A stretch of DNA of 64,000 nt from Siphonodentalium dalli. Lineage: Eukaryota > Mollusca > Scaphopoda > Gadilida > Siphonodentaliidae. Below the pieces are notes generated by a model. That model did no database searches, was not told the DNA's origin, and saw only the letters and a program-made list of their open reading frames with translations. The position numbers and the translations under genes are program-made. The stretch is from assembly GCA_032622095.1 (NCBI GenBank), contig CP136061.1, positions 175,485,692 to 175,549,691 of the forward strand, given 5' to 3'. Within the stretch, counting starts at the first letter, position 1. Each line of letters starts with the position of its first letter. This document shows, piece after piece, positions 63,120 to 64,000 of the stretch.

Positions 63120-64000
63120 TCCACATCACTTTATCATATACTATCCTTAACAACCTAATCGACAATACATTTTTTGTATAATTGCAACCACTTTTTTGCT
63201 TTTTGTGATAACTCATTTTTTTGCCAATGTCACTAGAGTATAATAGTAAATGCAGCTTTAAATCACTACCTTTGTTAAGATTCATATCCTTTTGTTCTCG
63301 TCCAATAGCTCATTTGATAAGTTATGGTCCAATTTCTGTTCACATTGGGATATAGCTACGATATCTAAAAATAAAATATACAGGTACTTTATAATCACGC
63401 AGAATAAATTAATATGTACCTCAATATGGTGGTAGACTGTTTGTCTATATGACATTGGATTATCAACTTGAAATTGTACTGCTGCAATCTTTTTAAGCTG
63501 ATTTTGTCCATAGTTTGCTTAAATTTAAGTAAGATTCTGAAAATATCAAATTTCGGATCGAATTGAATATTTAAAACAACTTGAGTTAAACCAAATTGCC
63601 ATTCATGGAAATTAACGAGAGTATGAGAAATGATATAAGATTAACATGAGTGAATTATAGATCACCACAAAGTCTTGGGTCATTAAAGAAGCATGTTTAT
63701 ATTGTGGACACTCTTTGATTCAGAAATTCAATCCAGTCCAGTAAATTAACTGTTGCAAATAACTTATGAAGCGGACCATTACGAGTATAAAAATGAGATA
63801 TCCTATAGAGTATAGTGCTTATGTAGAGAGTTAGGAAATCAGAGAGATGTACAACACAATTTCAAAGATCCATCATGTTACCTTCATGTATGTGCCTTCA
63901 CATTAATCTCTATTTAAATAATTACTGTTGAACAAATAAATAAAAACAAAAACAATTCATTAAACTTTACTGTTTTTGATACCAAACATTTTCACTCAGG
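63120..64000. other. No gene seen
   Basis: AT-rich, no supported feature. Confidence 0.5.

Overview
The window is eukaryotic nuclear DNA from a marine invertebrate, most likely a mollusc and perhaps a bivalve. The organism call is inference. It rests on AT-rich, intron-style DNA, dense nested transposons, and dispersed repeats of a type I associate with mollusc genomes (phrases like GGGCCATAACTCC, GGACGGACGGAC tracts, and GACTATAGCTCCACC...GGTGAGCTAAAA). Only one fragment looks like an ordinary host gene: a SWIM-type exon at about 38.0 kb on the minus strand. Nearly everything else recognisable is mobile.

Left third (1-24.2 kb): a large Polinton/Maverick-class (adintovirus-like) element read mainly on the plus strand. 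Gene order is: two small unknown genes behind duplicated promoter regions; a minus-strand CCHC zinc-knuckle gene; protein-primed family-B DNA polymerase; an unknown 213-residue protein; packaging ATPase; two short basic virion-type proteins; a Polinton-conserved protein; chromodomain integrase; a small membrane protein; penton-like minor capsid; another basic protein; double-jelly-roll major capsid; a cysteine-rich remnant. The ATPase, integrase, penton-like and small genes are open. The polymerase is broken by two frameshifts, a deletion removing palm motif A and a 9.5-kb insertion. The major capsid gene has one frameshift and one nonsense codon. The most striking feature is that the two left-hand genes end in exact metazoan histone-type 3' stem-loops (GGCCCTTTTCAGGGCC). 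A near-perfect 193-bp inverted repeat also forms a shared divergent promoter and gives two opposite genes the same N-terminus.

Inside the polymerase gene (4.87-14.40 kb) lies a young Ty3/Gypsy LTR retrotransposon: LTR, primer site, gag, a textbook -1 frameshift signal (TTTAAAC plus a 9-bp hairpin), protease-RT-RNase H-integrase, purine tract, LTR. It carries an extra partial leader plus LTR tail, and the outermost ends share a target duplication.

Middle (24.2-38.2 kb): degraded LINE reverse transcriptase (minus strand); three members of one compact inverted-repeat family, each with a perfect 7-bp target duplication; a minus-strand helix-hairpin-helix plus Gag retroelement gene split by the 3-kb member of that family; fields of short CCTTC/GAAGG hairpins on both sides of it; a chimeric LINE with an almost complete RT domain; then the SWIM exon.

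Right part (38.2-64 kb): no convincing host gene. It holds degenerate tandem repeats (41.6-43.2 kb), several foldback elements or MITEs, a retroposed 3' end with poly(A) and a 12-bp duplication, a Russian-doll nest of inverted-repeat elements (51.6-55.8 kb) including a hAT remnant, a 2.7-kb transposon with 445-bp terminal repeats and a degenerate zinc-finger gene, a TA-flanked MITE, and homopolymer G runs up to 60 bases. Several frameshifts fall in homopolymers, so some may be assembly errors.
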